64,000 bases of DNA, taken from the NCBI RefSeq assembly GCF_014648035.1, contig NZ_BMQI01000021.1:1-64000 (forward strand), written 5' to 3'. The notes under the pieces are model-generated. The model was not told where the DNA came from. It saw only the letters and a list, made by a program, of their open reading frames with translations, and made no database searches. The DNA is from Shewanella algicola (GTDB lineage: Bacteria; Pseudomonadota; Gammaproteobacteria; Enterobacterales; Shewanellaceae). How positions within the stretch are numbered: position 1 is the first letter of the stretch; each line of letters opens with the position of its first letter. Of the stretch, positions 17,369 through 26,798 are shown in pieces. A program made the position numbers and the translations under genes.

Positions 17369-18016
17369 ATGATTATTGTTCGAACTTTGACATTGATCTT
17401 GTTTGGTTGTTTTGTCACCAGTGCGTTTGCTTGGGTTGATAGCGACTTTGATGGCGTGCCTGATAAAAAAGATGCCTGCAAAGATACGCCTGCCAATACT
17501 GTGGTTATGGCTAACGGCTGTATTGATACCGACATTATTATCGTTGATGAAGATGCCGAAGACGACGATGAGTTTGACGAAGCAGAAATCGGCGCCACCA
17601 TTACCAATAATGCCGCGTTAATTGCCGAGCAGTGCCGTCAACAACCCGATGTGAATGTCGCGGTTGATTGTTTCGGATCAATTCTTCAACCCGTCTACTT
17701 TGATTTCGATAAATCCAATGTATTACTGACCCAGCGTCCTACTTTAGTTAGGGTGCAGCAATATATCGAATTGCATCCTCAAGTGAGCATTCGTTTAGAA
17801 GGGCATACGGATAATATTGGTAATGATGCGGTTAACATGACGTTATCGCTAAAAAGAGCAGAATCAATAAAACAATTATTGATTAATGATTATCAGTTTC
17901 TACCAACATCCATTGAGGTTGTTGGTATGAGTAACAAAAAACCGGCAGCGGATAACGCCACAATAGAAGGGCGTCAGCGTAACCGGAGAGTTGAGTTCAT
18001 CATTTCGGCAGAATAA
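17369..18016 (+). CDS. OmpA-family protein with calcium-type acidic repeat
   Basis: Protein of 215 residues. A signal peptide (1-21, ending SAFA) is followed by DSDFDGVPDKKDACKDTPAN, a thrombospondin type-3-like calcium-binding repeat. An acidic linker (VDEDAEDDDEFDEAE) comes next. The C-terminal half is an OmpA peptidoglycan-binding domain: PVYFDFDKSNV, LEGHTDNIGNDAVNMTLSLKRA and RQRNRRVEF. A cysteine at residue 14 (LFGC) might be read as a lipobox but has Phe at -2, so I favour ordinary cleavage. Start ATG 17369 has a strong GAAGGGGG site; ATG 17351 does not. It probably tethers the outer membrane or cell surface to peptidoglycan. The mscS gene follows after 25 bases. Confidence 0.9.
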   Translation: MIIVRTLTLILFGCFVTSAFAWVDSDFDGVPDKKDACKDTPANTVVMANGCIDTDIIIVDEDAEDDDEFDEAEIGATITNNAALIAEQCRQQPDVNVAVDCFGSILQPVYFDFDKSNVLLTQRPTLVRVQQYIELHPQVSIRLEGHTDNIGNDAVNMTLSLKRAESIKQLLINDYQFLPTSIEVVGMSNKKPAADNATIEGRQRNRRVEFIISAE

Positions 18017-18041
18017 TTCTGCTTATTTAAGGGAGAGAAAA

Positions 18042-18875
18042 ATGGAACACCTAGAAGGTTTAGACGGACTAATAGAGAAAGCACCAGAGTTCTTTATGAC
18101 ATATGGTCTAAAAGCGTTAGCAGCAATTGTTATATTTATTATTGGTAAATATCTTGCTGGAGTTGCAAAACGCTTAACCGTTAAAGTGTTAAATAACCGT
18201 AAGGTTGATGCAACAGTAGTGTCTTTCGTGGCTAACTTATCGTGGGCATTGGTATTTATATTTACCATTATTGCCACTCTGGGTCAGGTAGGTGTACAAA
18301 CTGCGTCACTTGTTGCCGTTATTGGTGCTGCAGGTTTAGCTGTTGGTTTAGCATTACAAGGTTCTTTATCGAACTTTGCGTCAGGCGTGTTGATGGTGTT
18401 ATTCCGTCCATGTCGTGTGGGTGACTTTATTGAAGCTGCAGGTACTGCAGGTGTAGTTGATGAAATTACTATTTTCTCTACACGTTTACGTACAGGTGAC
18501 AACAAAATCATTATCGCGCCAAACTCAGCCATCATGAACGGTACAATTACTAATTATTCTGCATTAGAAAAGCGTCGTATCGATTTAACGATTGGTGTGT
18601 CTTACACTGCTGACATCGCGACAACCAAAAAAGTGATTGCCGATGTCTTAGATAACCACTCATTAGTAATGAAAGATCCTGGTTACACAATTGGTTTAGC
18701 TGAACTTGCTGATTCATCTATTAACTTTGTGGTACGTCCTTGGGTTAGCACTGGTGACTACTGGCCAGTTCGCTTTGAATTGCTTGAGCAAATCAAAAAT
18801 GCACTCGATGCAGCTGAAATCGAAATTCCATTTCCACAAATGGATTTACATGTAAAAGAAGTTCCAGCAAAATAA
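18042..18875 (+). CDS. mscS: MscS-family small mechanosensitive channel
   Basis: Protein of 277 residues, close to E. coli MscS (286). Three N-terminal helices lie within about residues 15-115. The pore helix is the typical glycine/alanine-rich segment VIGAAGLAVGLALQGSLSNF, followed by the conserved FRPCRVGDFIEAAGTAG of the beta domain. The cytoplasmic cage domain follows. It opens under membrane tension to release solutes on osmotic downshock. ATG 18042 follows GGGAGAG; the frame extends upstream into the OmpA-like gene but without a start signal. Likely cotranscribed with the OmpA-like gene, joining two envelope-stress functions; a terminator follows. Confidence 0.93.
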   Translation: MEHLEGLDGLIEKAPEFFMTYGLKALAAIVIFIIGKYLAGVAKRLTVKVLNNRKVDATVVSFVANLSWALVFIFTIIATLGQVGVQTASLVAVIGAAGLAVGLALQGSLSNFASGVLMVLFRPCRVGDFIEAAGTAGVVDEITIFSTRLRTGDNKIIIAPNSAIMNGTITNYSALEKRRIDLTIGVSYTADIATTKKVIADVLDNHSLVMKDPGYTIGLAELADSSINFVVRPWVSTGDYWPVRFELLEQIKNALDAAEIEIPFPQMDLHVKEVPAK

Positions 18876-18900
18876 TTTGCGGGCGCTATGTTTACTAACA

Positions 18901-18926
18901 AAAAAACCAGCAATTGCTGGTTTTTT
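18901..18926. terminator. Terminator after mscS
   Basis: Perfect 26-base palindrome AAAAAACCAGCAA / TTGCTGGTTTTTT, directly followed by the ribosome-binding site of tpx. It ends the OmpA-mscS unit; tpx therefore needs read-through or a promoter inside this short gap. Confidence 0.85.
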
Positions 18927-18940
18927 TATCAGGAGTTTTT

Positions 18941-19531
18941 ATGAAACTAATTTCTCGTTTAGCTATAACGGCAGTATTATCCACTTTTTTGTTGGGATCG
19001 TTGGCCTTTGCTGGTGAAAAAACCATGATTACAATGGGAGGAACTCCGGTTGCCCTCGAAGGTAAAATACCGAGTATAAATAGCCCTGCGCCATTGTTTA
19101 AAGTTGTTGATGAAAAATTTAACCCAGTGAGTTTAAGCGATTTTAAAGGCAAGACAGTGCTGATTAGTGCCGTACCGAGTTTAGATACTGGTGTTTGTGC
19201 ATTACAAACCAAACGTTTTAATAAAGAGTTTGCTAACTTTGGCGCAGATGTCGTGATGCTAACCGTAAGTGAAGACTTACCTTTTGCCCAAAAACGTTTT
19301 TGCCAAACTGAAAACGTAGACAAAATTAAAGTCCTGTCTGATTCGGTATGGCGTGATTTTGGTGAAAAATACGGTTTATTGATTAAAGACCGTGGTTTAT
19401 TAGCGCGATCGATTTTTATTATTGATGCGCAAGGCATATTGAAATATCACGAACTGGTTGCAGAAGTGAGTGAACACCCAAATTATGATGCAGCATTAAC
19501 CGCACTTGCAGACATTGCCGCTGTTCAATAA
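18941..19531 (+). CDS. tpx: Thiol peroxidase with signal peptide
   Basis: Atypical 2-Cys peroxiredoxin of 196 residues that reduces hydrogen and lipid peroxides with thioredoxin-type donors. The peroxidatic cysteine C86 lies in SLDTGVCALQTKRFN and the resolving cysteine C121 in KRFCQTENVD; the spacing of 35 matches the Tpx family. Residues 1-24 form a clear signal peptide (KLISR basic start, hydrophobic core, cleavage near AFA-GE), about 27 residues more than E. coli Tpx, so export to the periplasm is predicted. ATG 18941 follows AGGAG. The electron donor in the periplasm is unknown. It sits between the mscS terminator and ltaE. Confidence 0.93.
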   Translation: MKLISRLAITAVLSTFLLGSLAFAGEKTMITMGGTPVALEGKIPSINSPAPLFKVVDEKFNPVSLSDFKGKTVLISAVPSLDTGVCALQTKRFNKEFANFGADVVMLTVSEDLPFAQKRFCQTENVDKIKVLSDSVWRDFGEKYGLLIKDRGLLARSIFIIDAQGILKYHELVAEVSEHPNYDAALTALADIAAVQ

Positions 19532-19577
19532 TATTTTCGTCGGCCCAATATTAGCCTTTGATAAAATAGAGTAATCC

Positions 19578-20588
19578 ATGATTGATTTTCGAAGTGATAC
19601 CGTTACTAAACCAACTCAAGCGATGCGTGCTGCAATGGCACAAGCTGAAGTGGGTGATGATGTATACGGTGATGACCCCACAGTTAACAGCTTGCAAGAG
19701 ATGGCCGCAGACATGTTTGGCTTTGATGGTGCATTATTTGTCAGCTCTGGCACTCAAGCTAATTTACTTGCCTTAATGGCTCACTGTGAAAGAGGTGACG
19801 AGTATCTCTGTGGTCAGCAAGCACATAATTATAAATTTGAAGGTGGCGGTGCTGCCGTTTTAGGCAGTATTCAGCCTCAACCTCTGAATAACCAAGCTGA
19901 TGGCAGTATTTTACTCACTGACATAGAAGCGGCAATTAAGCCTGATGATGTGCACTTTGCTCACACTCGATTGTTGAGCTTAGAGAACACCATCGGTGGT
20001 AAAGTGCTTCCCCAAGATTATTTGGCAGCGGCACAGAGCTTGGCTTTTAATCGAGGCCTTAAAATACACCTTGATGGTGCACGAGTGGCTAACGCAGCGG
20101 TTGCTCAAGGCATTAATATGAGTGAGATTACTCAGTATTTTGACTCTGTATCTATTTGCTTGTCTAAAGGGTTATGTGCGCCGATAGGGTCGATTTTACT
20201 GGGTGATGAACGGTTAATAGCTAAGGCGACTCGTTGGCGTAAAATGCTCGGTGGCGGCATGCGTCAAGCGGGTATTATTGCAGCGGCGGCAAAATTAGCC
20301 CTGACAGATCAAGTGGAGCGTTTAGCAGAAGATCATTATAACGCTAAGCTTTTAGCGCAAATGTTAGTAGAAATACCAGAACTTACGGTTGATATGAGTT
20401 TAGTGCAAACCAATATGGTGTTTGCCACCTTGTCTGAACATATTAACTCACAATCGCTGGCACGAACGCTTGCGAATAAAGGCATATTGCTGAGCCCGAG
20501 CCATCAATTACGCTTAGTGACTCACAATGATATTAATACCGCAGACATTAGTATTTTTGTTAATGCTTTGAAGCAAGCTATCCGCTAG
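19578..20588 (+). CDS. ltaE: Low-specificity L-threonine aldolase
   Basis: PLP enzyme of 336 residues that splits L-threonine and L-allo-threonine to glycine and acetaldehyde. The N-terminus [14 protein letters not shown] is the family signature, followed by the cofactor segment VSSGTQANL (55-63), the Asp of HLDGARVAN (166) and the Schiff-base lysine K197 in [14 protein letters not shown]. Length matches E. coli LtaE (333). It lies 46 bases after tpx without a terminator between them, so the two may be cotranscribed. A terminator follows. Confidence 0.94.
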   Translation: MIDFRSDTVTKPTQAMRAAMAQAEVGDDVYGDDPTVNSLQEMAADMFGFDGALFVSSGTQANLLALMAHCERGDEYLCGQQAHNYKFEGGGAAVLGSIQPQPLNNQADGSILLTDIEAAIKPDDVHFAHTRLLSLENTIGGKVLPQDYLAAAQSLAFNRGLKIHLDGARVANAAVAQGINMSEITQYFDSVSICLSKGLCAPIGSILLGDERLIAKATRWRKMLGGGMRQAGIIAAAAKLALTDQVERLAEDHYNAKLLAQMLVEIPELTVDMSLVQTNMVFATLSEHINSQSLARTLANKGILLSPSHQLRLVTHNDINTADISIFVNALKQAIR

Positions 20589-20614
20589 TTAAGTAAAGCG
20601 AAATTGATTTCAAT

Positions 20615-20650
20615 AATACACAGTCGCTATCCCGGTCTGTGTATTTTTTT
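20615..20650 (+). terminator. Terminator after ltaE
   Basis: AATACACAG (20615-20623) pairs with CTGTGTATT (20637-20645), followed by a run of T to 20650. Confidence 0.8.
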
Positions 20651-20814
20651 GGTGCGAAGTTGCATTTAATTTGAGCAATATAATTCAATTATTCATCTCT
20701 TTATTTTTATTGTATTGATTTTAAACAATTAAAATATTTGGCCTGATCGTTGCTACTCATTATGAGGTATATGCCTAAAGGGCATTAATTAATGGATTAA
20801 CACGCGAGGTCCTT

Positions 20815-21183
20815 ATGAAATATTTTACACGTCATATTGTTATGCCTATTCATCTTAATAGTAGCCAAACCCTATGTTGCGGGCAGCTATTAAGCTGGGT
20901 AAATGAAGAAGCGACTATTTTTGCCAGTTGCCAAATGCGCAGTCAGTTTCATATTGCTAAAGTGATTTCTGAAATTAACTTCATGGCGCCAGCCCATGTT
21001 GGCGATATTGTTGAGTTTGGTTTTGAATTGGTTAGCTTAGGGCAGAGTTCGGTGACAGTGCGTTGTAAAATCCGCAATAAAGTGAATCACGCGCCAATCG
21101 CCTTTATCGATAAAATGGTGTTTGTGAATATTAATGAAAATGGTTTGCCTATTCCACATGGTATGCGAGCGAATGCTGCTTAA
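20815..21183 (+). CDS. Hotdog-fold acyl-CoA thioesterase (YciA-like)
   Basis: Protein of 122 residues with the acyl-CoA thioesterase hotdog pattern: N-terminal HIVMPIHLNSSQTLCCGQLL where family members read MP-D-N-G-IFGG, WVNEEATIFA, then INFMAPAHVGDIVEF and a VTVRCKI strand. The substrate is probably an acyl-CoA, but the usual catalytic Asp of the first motif is replaced, so specificity and even activity are uncertain. GAGG lies before ATG. It is a single gene with its own terminator. Confidence 0.8.
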   Translation: MKYFTRHIVMPIHLNSSQTLCCGQLLSWVNEEATIFASCQMRSQFHIAKVISEINFMAPAHVGDIVEFGFELVSLGQSSVTVRCKIRNKVNHAPIAFIDKMVFVNINENGLPIPHGMRANAA

Positions 21184-21192
21184 ATGGCAAAA

Positions 21193-21224
21193 AAGGAGCA
21201 AATAAACGGAATTATTTGCTCCTT
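21193..21224 (+). terminator. Terminator after the thioesterase gene
   Basis: A 13-base stem AAGGAGCAAATAA / TTATTTGCTCCTT with a 6-base loop, preceded by an A-run and lying 9 bases after the stop. It may also serve the convergent gene ending at 21272. Confidence 0.75.
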
Positions 21225-21271
21225 AAGAAATGCCTAGCCATACAACAATATCACTAGGTTAAAAAATGGGT

Positions 21272-21637
21272 TTATTCAACTTTAGCGATACGGTGTTGAT
21301 AGTCTTCAATTAAATGATTCATGATTTCATTGGGTGAGGCATCTTGGCAACATTGGTCCAGCAGGATTTTAAACGTGACTAAAGCATGGCCATCATTTTT
21401 TAAGCGACTACTTTGCATTGCAAAATAAGCTTCTTCATTGTCAGCTTTTCTCACTACAAATTGATTGAGTTCAAAAGACTTTGTGCCAGAAATATTATGC
21501 CATTTGGTGATGCGGTCTAACGCGATTTCACATGATTGATTAACTTCGATATGGTTGAGCCATGTTGCGGGTTGTTCATTTTCTTTATAGTGCGGGCATC
21601 GAACGGTGTAATTATATACATGAGTGATTGCTGTCAT
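21272..21637 (-). CDS. Hypothetical protein
   Basis: Not recognised. The 121-residue product is soluble, without signal peptide or membrane segments. It has two cysteine spots: C14 (VRCPHY) and the pair C96-C97 (LLDQCCQD). AGGTAGG before the ATG and regular codon use support a real gene. Convergent with the thioesterase gene and separate from the alcohol dehydrogenase gene. Confidence 0.7.
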   Translation of the reverse strand: MTAITHVYNYTVRCPHYKENEQPATWLNHIEVNQSCEIALDRITKWHNISGTKSFELNQFVVRKADNEEAYFAMQSSRLKNDGHALVTFKILLDQCCQDASPNEIMNHLIEDYQHRIAKVE

Positions 21638-21812
21638 TATTTACCTACCTATTCGCTATCTAAGTGATTTCATCATAGTCTTTATTTTTTGTTTTGGTCA
21701 ATGCTTATTTCGAGAACTTAGACCTATGCATCACTTTTTGCTGAATTATAAATAAGTTATTGTCATCATTAGATATTTGCTTTAAAAGCCGATAGTTCAC
21801 TGCTCATAAAAA

Positions 21813-21840
21813 TAACGCTCACAGCATGCTGCGAGCGTTA
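21813..21840 (-). terminator. Terminator after the alcohol dehydrogenase gene
   Basis: A 28-base hairpin TAACGCTC-A-CAGCATGCTG-C-GAGCGTTA. Read on the minus strand it is followed by TTTTTA, 22 bases beyond the stop of the dehydrogenase gene. Confidence 0.8.
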
Positions 21841-21862
21841 AAAGTAAAGCTAAATTTAACCT

Positions 21863-23011
21863 TTATAATGCGTTAGTAAAAATTTGGCAGATTTCTTCAT
21901 GGGTTGCTTGTTTAGGATTAGTAAAACCACAAGCATCTTTTAATGCGTTATCTGCAAGAGTTGGAATATCTTCCGCTTTTACGCCGAGTTCGGTTAAGTT
22001 AGCCGGAATATTTACTGCTGCTGATAAGGTTTTTATTGCTTCGATAGCCGCTTGTGCCCCTTGCTCTGCAGACATTGAACTCACATCAACGCCCATGGCT
22101 TTAGCGACATCATTTAAACGCTCAGGCACCACTTGTGCATTGTAAGTTTGTACATGAGGTAACAGTAATGCGTTACAGACACCGTGTGGTAAATCATAAA
22201 AACCACCCAATTGATGCGCCATAGCATGCACGTAACCTAGGCTGGCATTATTAAAGGCCATACCCGCTAAAAACTGAGCGTAAGCCATGTTTTCTCTAGC
22301 GTTAATGTCATCACCTTTTTTAACCGCATTTACGAGGTTGGCTTTTATTAACTCAATGGCTTTAACGGCGCAAGCATCGGTAATCGGATTTGCCGCAATA
22401 GACACATAAGCTTCAATTGCATGGGTTAATGCATCCATACCGGTTGCAGCGGTAAGTGATGCTGGTTTTTCTAACATCAATTCTGGATCGTTTACCGATA
22501 AAATTGGCGTGGTGTTTTTGTCTACAATCGCCATTTTAATGTGTCTAGCTTCGTCGGTAATAATGCAAAAGCGTGTCATTTCGCTTGCCGTGCCTGCCGT
22601 AGTATTAATGGCGACTAAAGGCATTTGCGGTTTGGTTGAGACATCGACTCCTTCGTAGTCTTTAATTTGACCGCCATTGGTTGCCACTAAGGCAATCCCT
22701 TTAGCGCAATCGTGCGGCGAGCCGCCACCTAATGAAATAATAAAATCACATTGGTTACTGGTGAGCAACTCTAGCCCAGCGGCGACATTGCCGGTTGTTG
22801 GGTTAGGTTGAACACCGTCAAAAATAACCACCTCAATACCTTGGGTATTAAGCTTGTCTTGTACTCTAGCTACAAGGCCAATACTGACGAGTGGTTTGTC
22901 GGTCACGATTAATGCTTTAGTAAACCCAAATGCTTTAATGTCATTGATTGCCTCATCAACACTGCCTTGGCCAAGAATATTGACACTTGGAATAAAGAAT
23001 TTAGTCGCCAT
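21863..23011 (-). CDS. yiaY: Iron-containing alcohol dehydrogenase (YiaY/AdhB type)
   Basis: Group III alcohol dehydrogenase of 382 residues, the size of E. coli YiaY and Zymomonas AdhB. The NAD segment [11 protein letters not shown] is at 95-105. The four metal ligands expected for the family are present: D193 and H197 in [13 protein letters not shown]262 in [12 protein letters not shown] and H276 in [14 protein letters not shown]. It interconverts primary alcohols and aldehydes with NAD(H), in a fermentative or alcohol-oxidising role. AAAGGGG lies eight bases before ATG. The gene is monocistronic. The symbol follows closest family resemblance; substrate is not certain. Confidence 0.9.
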   Translation of the reverse strand: MATKFFIPSVNILGQGSVDEAINDIKAFGFTKALIVTDKPLVSIGLVARVQDKLNTQGIEVVIFDGVQPNPTTGNVAAGLELLTSNQCDFIISLGGGSPHDCAKGIALVATNGGQIKDYEGVDVSTKPQMPLVAINTTAGTASEMTRFCIITDEARHIKMAIVDKNTTPILSVNDPELMLEKPASLTAATGMDALTHAIEAYVSIAANPITDACAVKAIELIKANLVNAVKKGDDINARENMAYAQFLAGMAFNNASLGYVHAMAHQLGGFYDLPHGVCNALLLPHVQTYNAQVVPERLNDVAKAMGVDVSSMSAEQGAQAAIEAIKTLSAAVNIPANLTELGVKAEDIPTLADNALKDACGFTNPKQATHEEICQIFTNAL

Positions 23012-23606
23012 AAGTTGTACCCCTTTATTTTAATTTTAAATCTTATTTGTAGTAAAAGTACCAATATGGTCCGATGTGTTTTGTGATTTAACGCAAAATA
23101 TCGATCTGAAACGCATTAAATATATGTTCTTTTACTACATGGGTCATGATTTTTGCTGAAGTGTGATCTAATGATATTTTTGTTTGCCGATGAAATTAAC
23201 GCTTTAATGATATATTGTTACTAACATGATGATATTGCTATCATTGGTGAGGCAAATATGCGGTTTAATCGTTGGTCATCGTTGAAGATGTAATCACCAT
23301 ATTGCGGCGGTTGTTTGCGTGATAACGCACAAAAATGAGACGTAAGGCGTGAGATGATAAACATTACACGTCGATATTTATCCTTTGCAAATCATACATG
23401 AAATAATTTAAGGCATGAGCATTGACTCGGACGGTAATATTTTCCGTTAAGCTATTGGCAGAGATTCATTATTTTTGATTTCTTTATCTGCTTTCATGCG
23501 GTATAAGTAATTCAGGGATCAAGACTCTGGCTCGATTCTGCTACACTAAATAAAGGCTGCTAGGATGCAATTAAGCTCGATAGGGATGCGTAAGGGAATT
23601 GTGTAG
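23012..23606. other. Divergent spacer of 595 bases
   Basis: Separates the alcohol dehydrogenase and GGDEF-EAL genes. It contains a small inverted repeat TGATA-TTGC-TATCA near 23230 and CRP-like half sites (TGTGAT near 23082 and 23162) without good second halves. An 11-codon frame near 23260 has a GTGAGG before it but nothing to support a product. AAGGGA precedes the ATG at 23607. No gene or RNA is called. Confidence 0.4.
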
Positions 23607-26600
23607 ATGATCAATCTGAATATTTTTTTGTCATTTTGTGAAAATGCCGCGCTATTATTAGCGTTGGTATACCTGTATTCGCTTTTCCCCTCATATCAAC
23701 GCCAATCTCACCTCACACTATGGCAACTCGGTATGGGTGTCTTGATCGGCATTATTGGCGTTATCATCATGATGACGCCATTAGTGTTTGAGCAAGGCTT
23801 GTTATTTGATACTCGTTCAGTGTTATTGTGCTTATCGGGGTTATTTTTTGGTTTTGTGCCTACATTAATCGCCGCAAGTTGCATGGCCTTATATCGCTAT
23901 AATTTAGCGGGTACTGGGATGTTTGTTGGCATTGCGATGTTATGTTTCAGCGGTTTATTTGGCTTGGTCTGGCGTCATTTTGCTAAACGCAAACTGGATG
24001 ATATTAGCTACTTGAGCTTTTATTTATCTGGGTTAGCACTCCACTTCTTGTTGTTATTATCTCTTCTATTACTGCCCATTGAGCTTGGTATCGATGCTAT
24101 TAAGGTTGTTGCCATTCCCATTTTGGTTATTTTCCCTATTTTGACCATGGTTATTGGCCGCTTGTTTAGCTCTGTGGTGTTTCGTGAACGCGATATGCAG
24201 GTGAGGTTGCAAGAAGACTTTTTGTTTAACAGCCAATTTGATATTGGCAACATAGGTATTTCAATTACCTCTAAAGCCAAATATTGGCTCAAAGTGAACC
24301 CTTATTTGTGTGAAATGTTCGGTTATAGCGAAAGTGAATTAAAGGCGCTTACCTGGGAAGAATTAACCTATCCTGATGACTTAAACAAAGATTTATTGCT
24401 TTACGACAAAATGGTTAAAGGCCTATTAGACGAGTATGAGATTGATAAGCGGTTTGTTGCGAAAGATGGTTCGATTGTTTACACCCATGTCACCGTAGTA
24501 TGTCGACGTAATACTGACAATAATGGTTTTTTAGTGATTGCAGGCTTTTTAGATATCACTCAGCATAAATTAGCTGAAAGTGCATTATTACAGAGCAAAG
24601 AGCAGTTAGATTTGGTGCTCGACAGCAGTGAACTTGGGGTATGGGATTGGGATCTCGCTCAACACACAATGAACACCAATCGCTTCAGCGCCGACATTTT
24701 ACGCTGTACAACTGAGGCGTTAAATGAACACCCTAAAATGTGGCTTGATGCAATTCAACCAATTGATAAAATAAAGTTTTTGCGTTCTATTTGTGATATT
24801 CGTTTAGGCCATACGATTAATCAAAGAATTGAATATCAATTGACTAATTTACAGGGCGAAACGCGCTGGATATTGCAAACGGGTAAGGTGGTTGACGTAA
24901 ACGATAAAGGTCAACCATTGCGAGTGTGTGGCACGGTAAGTGATATCACTGACATTAAACAGTTTGAAGAGTCATTAAGTGTGGCGGCATCCGTATATCA
25001 AAACTCCAGTGAAGCAATGAGTGTATTCACTGCTGAAGGTATTATTATAGACTCTAACCCGGCATTTTCGCTGATTACTGGTTTTAATCGAGATGAAATC
25101 CAGGGGCAAAACTTACGTATTTTTCAGTCTGAATTACAACCTCGGAAATTTTACGACCAGCTTGATAAACAACTCAATCAGTTAGGTCGTTGGCACGGTG
25201 AAGTCTGGATGCGGCGCAAAAATGGCGAAAACTACCTCATTTTATTAACCATAAATGCCATCAGCAAAACCAAAGCGCATAAGGCCAGATTTGTTGCGCT
25301 GTTTTCTGACATCACAGAAAAAAAACAAACAGAAGAGTTAATATGGCGCCAAGCCAATTATGACGCATTAACGGGATTACCTAATCGTAGAATGTTAATG
25401 GAGTTTCTCAGTAATGAAGTGCTGCATGGCGACAGGCAACATAACCATTTTGCGTTGATGTTTTTAGACTTAGATTATTTTAAAGAAATAAACGACACGC
25501 TGGGTCATGATATGGGCGATGTCTTGTTGTTAGAAACCGCAGAGCGTTTAAAAAGTTGTGTGCGCGAATCAGATGTTGTGGCACGTTTAGGCGGCGACGA
25601 ATTCACGGTTGTGTTAACCAATTTAGATGATAACCATGGTGTTGAGCGCGTTGCGGGGCAAATGCTTAAACGTTTAGCTGAACCTTATACATTAGGTGAA
25701 CAAACGGCCTACATTAGCGGCAGTATCGGGATAACCTTATTCCCTGATGATGCAACGACCACCGAAGCACTGCTTAAAAACGCAGATCAAGCGATGTATT
25801 CTGCTAAAACCCACGGACGAAATCGATTTAACTATTTCACGCCCGCCATGCAAAGTGATGCTCAAAAGCGTATGGAGTTGGTACAAGAGTTAAAAAATGC
25901 CATTATTCAGCAGCAATTCGAACTGTATTATCAACCGATTGTGAATTTAACCAACGAAAAAGTGATAAAAGCAGAAGCCCTTATACGCTGGAAGCATCCA
26001 ACAATAGGATTTATACCGCCCGCTGATTTTATTCCTATTGCAGAAGAAACAGGAATGATTATTGAGATTGGTAATTGGGTATTTAACCAAGCAGTTAAAC
26101 AATCTGCACGATGGACAGAAATGTTTAATGCCGATATTCAAATCAGCATTAATAAATCACCTGTACAATTTAAAGATGAAACCATCGATGTGCAGGATTG
26201 GCTGTCACAAATAACTGAGCACCATGTCAATCCAAGTCGCATCTGTATTGAAATTACCGAAGGTTTACTCCTCGATAAAGAGCAAAATGTAGAGGCTAAG
26301 TTGATGGCTTATCGTGACGCAGGGCTTGAGGTGTCATTAGACGATTTTGGTACCGGTTACTCATCACTTTCTTATTTACGCAAATTTAATATCGATTATC
26401 TTAAGATAGATAAATCTTTTGTGAACAGCTTAATGCCAGACAGTAACGATTTAAGCCTATGTGAAGCGATAATTGTGATGGCGCATAAATTAGGTATGAA
26501 AGTCATTGCTGAAGGCATTGAAACAGAGCAGCAGCGAGCGTTACTTGAGTTTGCCGGTTGTGACTATGGCCAAGGGTATTGGTTTTCGCATGCTTTATGT

Positions 26601-26675
26601 CATGAAGAGTTTGAGCAAAAATACTTGCAACAACGCGCTGAACCTATTCAGATAAACCAATTTACTGGCCGGTAA
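23607..26675 (+). CDS. 5TM-PAS-GGDEF-EAL cyclic di-GMP protein
   Basis: Protein of 1022 residues. A five- to six-helix membrane sensor of the 5TM-5TMR_LYT type (1-200, with FDTRSVLLCLSGLFFGF) is followed by three PAS/PAC units (about 205-325, 330-455 and 460-575). The GGDEF domain has its active site intact at 662-666 with an RESD I-site before it. The EAL domain has the full set: EAL at 790-792, INKSPVQFK, EITEGLL, DDFGTGYSSL, KIDKSFV and AEGIET. Both synthesis and breakdown of cyclic di-GMP are therefore possible; which one dominates cannot be read from sequence. The sensed signal is unknown. Single gene. Confidence 0.94.
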   Translation: MINLNIFLSFCENAALLLALVYLYSLFPSYQRQSHLTLWQLGMGVLIGIIGVIIMMTPLVFEQGLLFDTRSVLLCLSGLFFGFVPTLIAASCMALYRYNLAGTGMFVGIAMLCFSGLFGLVWRHFAKRKLDDISYLSFYLSGLALHFLLLLSLLLLPIELGIDAIKVVAIPILVIFPILTMVIGRLFSSVVFRERDMQVRLQEDFLFNSQFDIGNIGISITSKAKYWLKVNPYLCEMFGYSESELKALTWEELTYPDDLNKDLLLYDKMVKGLLDEYEIDKRFVAKDGSIVYTHVTVVCRRNTDNNGFLVIAGFLDITQHKLAESALLQSKEQLDLVLDSSELGVWDWDLAQHTMNTNRFSADILRCTTEALNEHPKMWLDAIQPIDKIKFLRSICDIRLGHTINQRIEYQLTNLQGETRWILQTGKVVDVNDKGQPLRVCGTVSDITDIKQFEESLSVAASVYQNSSEAMSVFTAEGIIIDSNPAFSLITGFNRDEIQGQNLRIFQSELQPRKFYDQLDKQLNQLGRWHGEVWMRRKNGENYLILLTINAISKTKAHKARFVALFSDITEKKQTEELIWRQANYDALTGLPNRRMLMEFLSNEVLHGDRQHNHFALMFLDLDYFKEINDTLGHDMGDVLLLETAERLKSCVRESDVVARLGGDEFTVVLTNLDDNHGVERVAGQMLKRLAEPYTLGEQTAYISGSIGITLFPDDATTTEALLKNADQAMYSAKTHGRNRFNYFTPAMQSDAQKRMELVQELKNAIIQQQFELYYQPIVNLTNEKVIKAEALIRWKHPTIGFIPPADFIPIAEETGMIIEIGNWVFNQAVKQSARWTEMFNADIQISINKSPVQFKDETIDVQDWLSQITEHHVNPSRICIEITEGLLLDKEQNVEAKLMAYRDAGLEVSLDDFGTGYSSLSYLRKFNIDYLKIDKSFVNSLMPDSNDLSLCEAIIVMAHKLGMKVIAEGIETEQQRALLEFAGCDYGQGYWFSHALCHEEFEQKYLQQRAEPIQINQFTGR

Positions 26676-26798
26676 TATTATCCATTTCAGTCAATTCTGC
26701 TTTGAACATACTCATCTGCATACCTTAATTGAAAATAGTTAATACGCTCGGAGATTAGTATACAATAGTGGACTATTTCATTGTCTGTTGGGTTTGTT

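Noticed and set aside
17369-17434. Lipobox at LFGC in the OmpA-like protein
   Set aside because: Phe at -2 is atypical and a normal signal peptidase I site (SAFA) follows a few residues later.
18895-19437. Open frame of 180 codons opposite tpx
   Set aside because: Antisense to the full-length thiol peroxidase, with basic low-complexity sequence.
23260-23295. 11-codon leader peptide upstream of the GGDEF-EAL gene
   Set aside because: Too short to support, no regulatory hairpins or codon bias pointing to attenuation.
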